Below are positions 63,140-64,000 of a stretch of 64,000 nt of DNA, one piece after another. The first letter of the stretch is position 1, and every line of letters starts with the position of its first letter. The notes under the pieces are model-generated. The model was given only the letters and a program-made list of their open reading frames with translations, was not told the DNA's origin and made no database searches. The translations under genes and the position numbers were made by a program. The DNA lies in the NCBI GenBank assembly GCA_020829485.1, contig JAIVFU010000025.1:1-64000 (forward strand). Reading direction: 5' to 3'. This DNA comes from Nostoc sp. CHAB 5834 (lineage in GTDB: Bacteria > Cyanobacteriota > Cyanobacteriia > Cyanobacteriales > Nostocaceae).

Positions 63140-64000
63140 ATGAACAAACCTATAAACTCACCATTTAGATATCCTGGTGGCAAATTTTATGCTCGCAATT
63201 TGATTCTTAATCATATTCCTTCTCACTCTTATTATGCTGAACCTTTTGCTGGGGGTGGATCTATCTTTTTTGTAAAAGATAAGGTAAATATTAATTGGCT
63301 CAATGATATTGATGAATTATTAATAAATACCTTATTAATAATTCGAGATAAACCTGAAGAATTAATAAAATTTTTAGAAGGTGAATCTGCTACTAAAGAA
63401 AGACATACATATTACAAAAATGAATTCATACCACAAAATAACTTAGAGCAAGCTGGTAGATGGTTTTACCTCAACAGAACCTCCTACTCTGGGATCATGA
63501 AGCATCAGAACTGTTATTGGGGATATGGTGAAAAATACAGTATGCGTCCAGAGAATTGGCCCAGGAATATACGTCGAACTTCTGAGAAACTTCAAAACGT
63601 TAAAATTACTAATCTCGACTTTGAAGAAGTTATTGAATCTATACCTGATGGATCTTTCTTATTTATTGATCCTCCTTATTTCAATGCAGATCAAGATAAA
63701 TTTTATGTTCATTCATTTTCTAAAGACGATCATTTCAGGCTCTGCCAAATATTAAAAAAACATAAGCAAAGAATAAAATTTCTTATAACTTATGATAATT
63801 GCGAAGCCATTAGAAAATTATATGAATGGGCATTGGAAATACACGACAAAGAATGGAATTATACAATTAGTAGAACCGACGATCAAAAAAATGGAAAAAG
63901 TAAACAAGATAACTTTAAAGGTGAACGATACAAGGGGAAAGAAATTTTTATATTAAGCTACTCTTCTCTTGACCAGACTCCTGAAAATTGCCGAGGATCA
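63140..64000 (+). CDS. D12-class N6-adenine DNA methyltransferase, cut by the window end
   Basis: At least 287 residues, open to the last base. The AdoMet-binding motif is PFRYPGGKFY at residues 7-16, followed by EPFAGGGSIFF; the catalytic motif IV is FIDPPYFN (DPPY near residue 176). This order is that of the D12/Dam class, which methylates adenine, often in GATC-like sites. The product resembles type II modification methylases more than the solitary Dam enzymes only in its AT-rich codon use. A restriction endonuclease partner may lie beyond 64000. Start ATG 63140 follows AGGTAATT. Confidence 0.88.
   Translation, partial: MNKPINSPFRYPGGKFYARNLILNHIPSHSYYAEPFAGGGSIFFVKDKVNINWLNDIDELLINTLLIIRDKPEELIKFLEGESATKERHTYYKNEFIPQNNLEQAGRWFYLNRTSYSGIMKHQNCYWGYGEKYSMRPENWPRNIRRTSEKLQNVKITNLDFEEVIESIPDGSFLFIDPPYFNADQDKFYVHSFSKDDHFRLCQILKKHKQRIKFLITYDNCEAIRKLYEWALEIHDKEWNYTISRTDDQKNGKSKQDNFKGERYKGKEIFILSYSSLDQTPENCRGS

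Overview
The window comes from a filamentous, probably heterocyst-forming cyanobacterium of the Nostoc/Anabaena type. Evidence: photosystem II genes (psbB, psbT), cyanobacterial NDH-1 subunits (ndhF, ndhD), geranylgeranyl reductase (chlP), biliverdin reductase (bvdR), plant-type ferredoxin, many HIP1 octamers (GCGATCGC), and the heptamer short tandem repeats (TGACCAA, ATAGGGC, GGGAATT, CTCCCTG types) typical of Nostocales. The genus is inferred from these traits; no rRNA is present. I found no tRNA, rRNA, CRISPR array or intact insertion sequence.

Layout. 0.3-8.7 kb: Cof-type HAD phosphatase, a DALR-domain protein carrying an in-frame repeat insertion, a Crp/Fnr regulator, a minus-strand group of a zinc-ribbon Ser/Thr kinase with two PstS-like binding proteins, and the LysR regulator RbcR. 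8.9-17.1 kb: an NnrU/Z-ISO-like membrane protein, a candidate structured RNA, a thioredoxin, ndhF and ndhD; between ndhF and ndhD lies a 2.7-kb AT-rich insert with two unknown proteins and a toxin-antitoxin pair whose toxin is broken. 17.2-21.3 kb: accessory genes (two Rpn-type genes, a Uma2 nuclease, an orphan HicB, another antitoxin with a broken toxin, a gene remnant) and a degenerate second copy of the ndhD 3' end. 21.8-34.2 kb: hemerythrin protein, M20 amidohydrolase, pentapeptide protein, DUF1350 protein, a response regulator/PP2C phosphatase tail-to-tail with a STAS protein, an oxidative-stress group (HTH/GrpE-like, Dps, sulfiredoxin), SpoIID-like protein and ferredoxin. 35-45 kb: bvdR-map, a nuclease-fold protein, an RTX protein, Uma2, a membrane pentapeptide protein, an FAD oxidase, chlP and a small conserved protein. 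45-50 kb: a secreted/membrane HEAT-repeat NACHT NTPase and cysA. 50.5-55.9 kb: five tandem paralogues of a secreted four-cysteine DUF4360-like protein. 56.6-64 kb: Uma2, an atypical HAD protein, ribosomal protein S1 with a repetitive acidic tail, psbB-psbT, a small conserved protein and a D12-class adenine methylase cut by the window end.

The most interesting candidates are the membrane HEAT-NACHT protein with a freshly amplified 105-bp repeat array, the five-gene DUF4360 cluster, the kinase/binding-protein group, two antitoxins kept beside nonsense-mutated toxins, and a rich set of small repeats: three unrelated 21-bp tandem arrays with palindromic cores, a 165-bp MITE with an 11-bp target duplication, and a second, 146-bp MITE. 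All functional calls come from reading sequence motifs; no database search was run.
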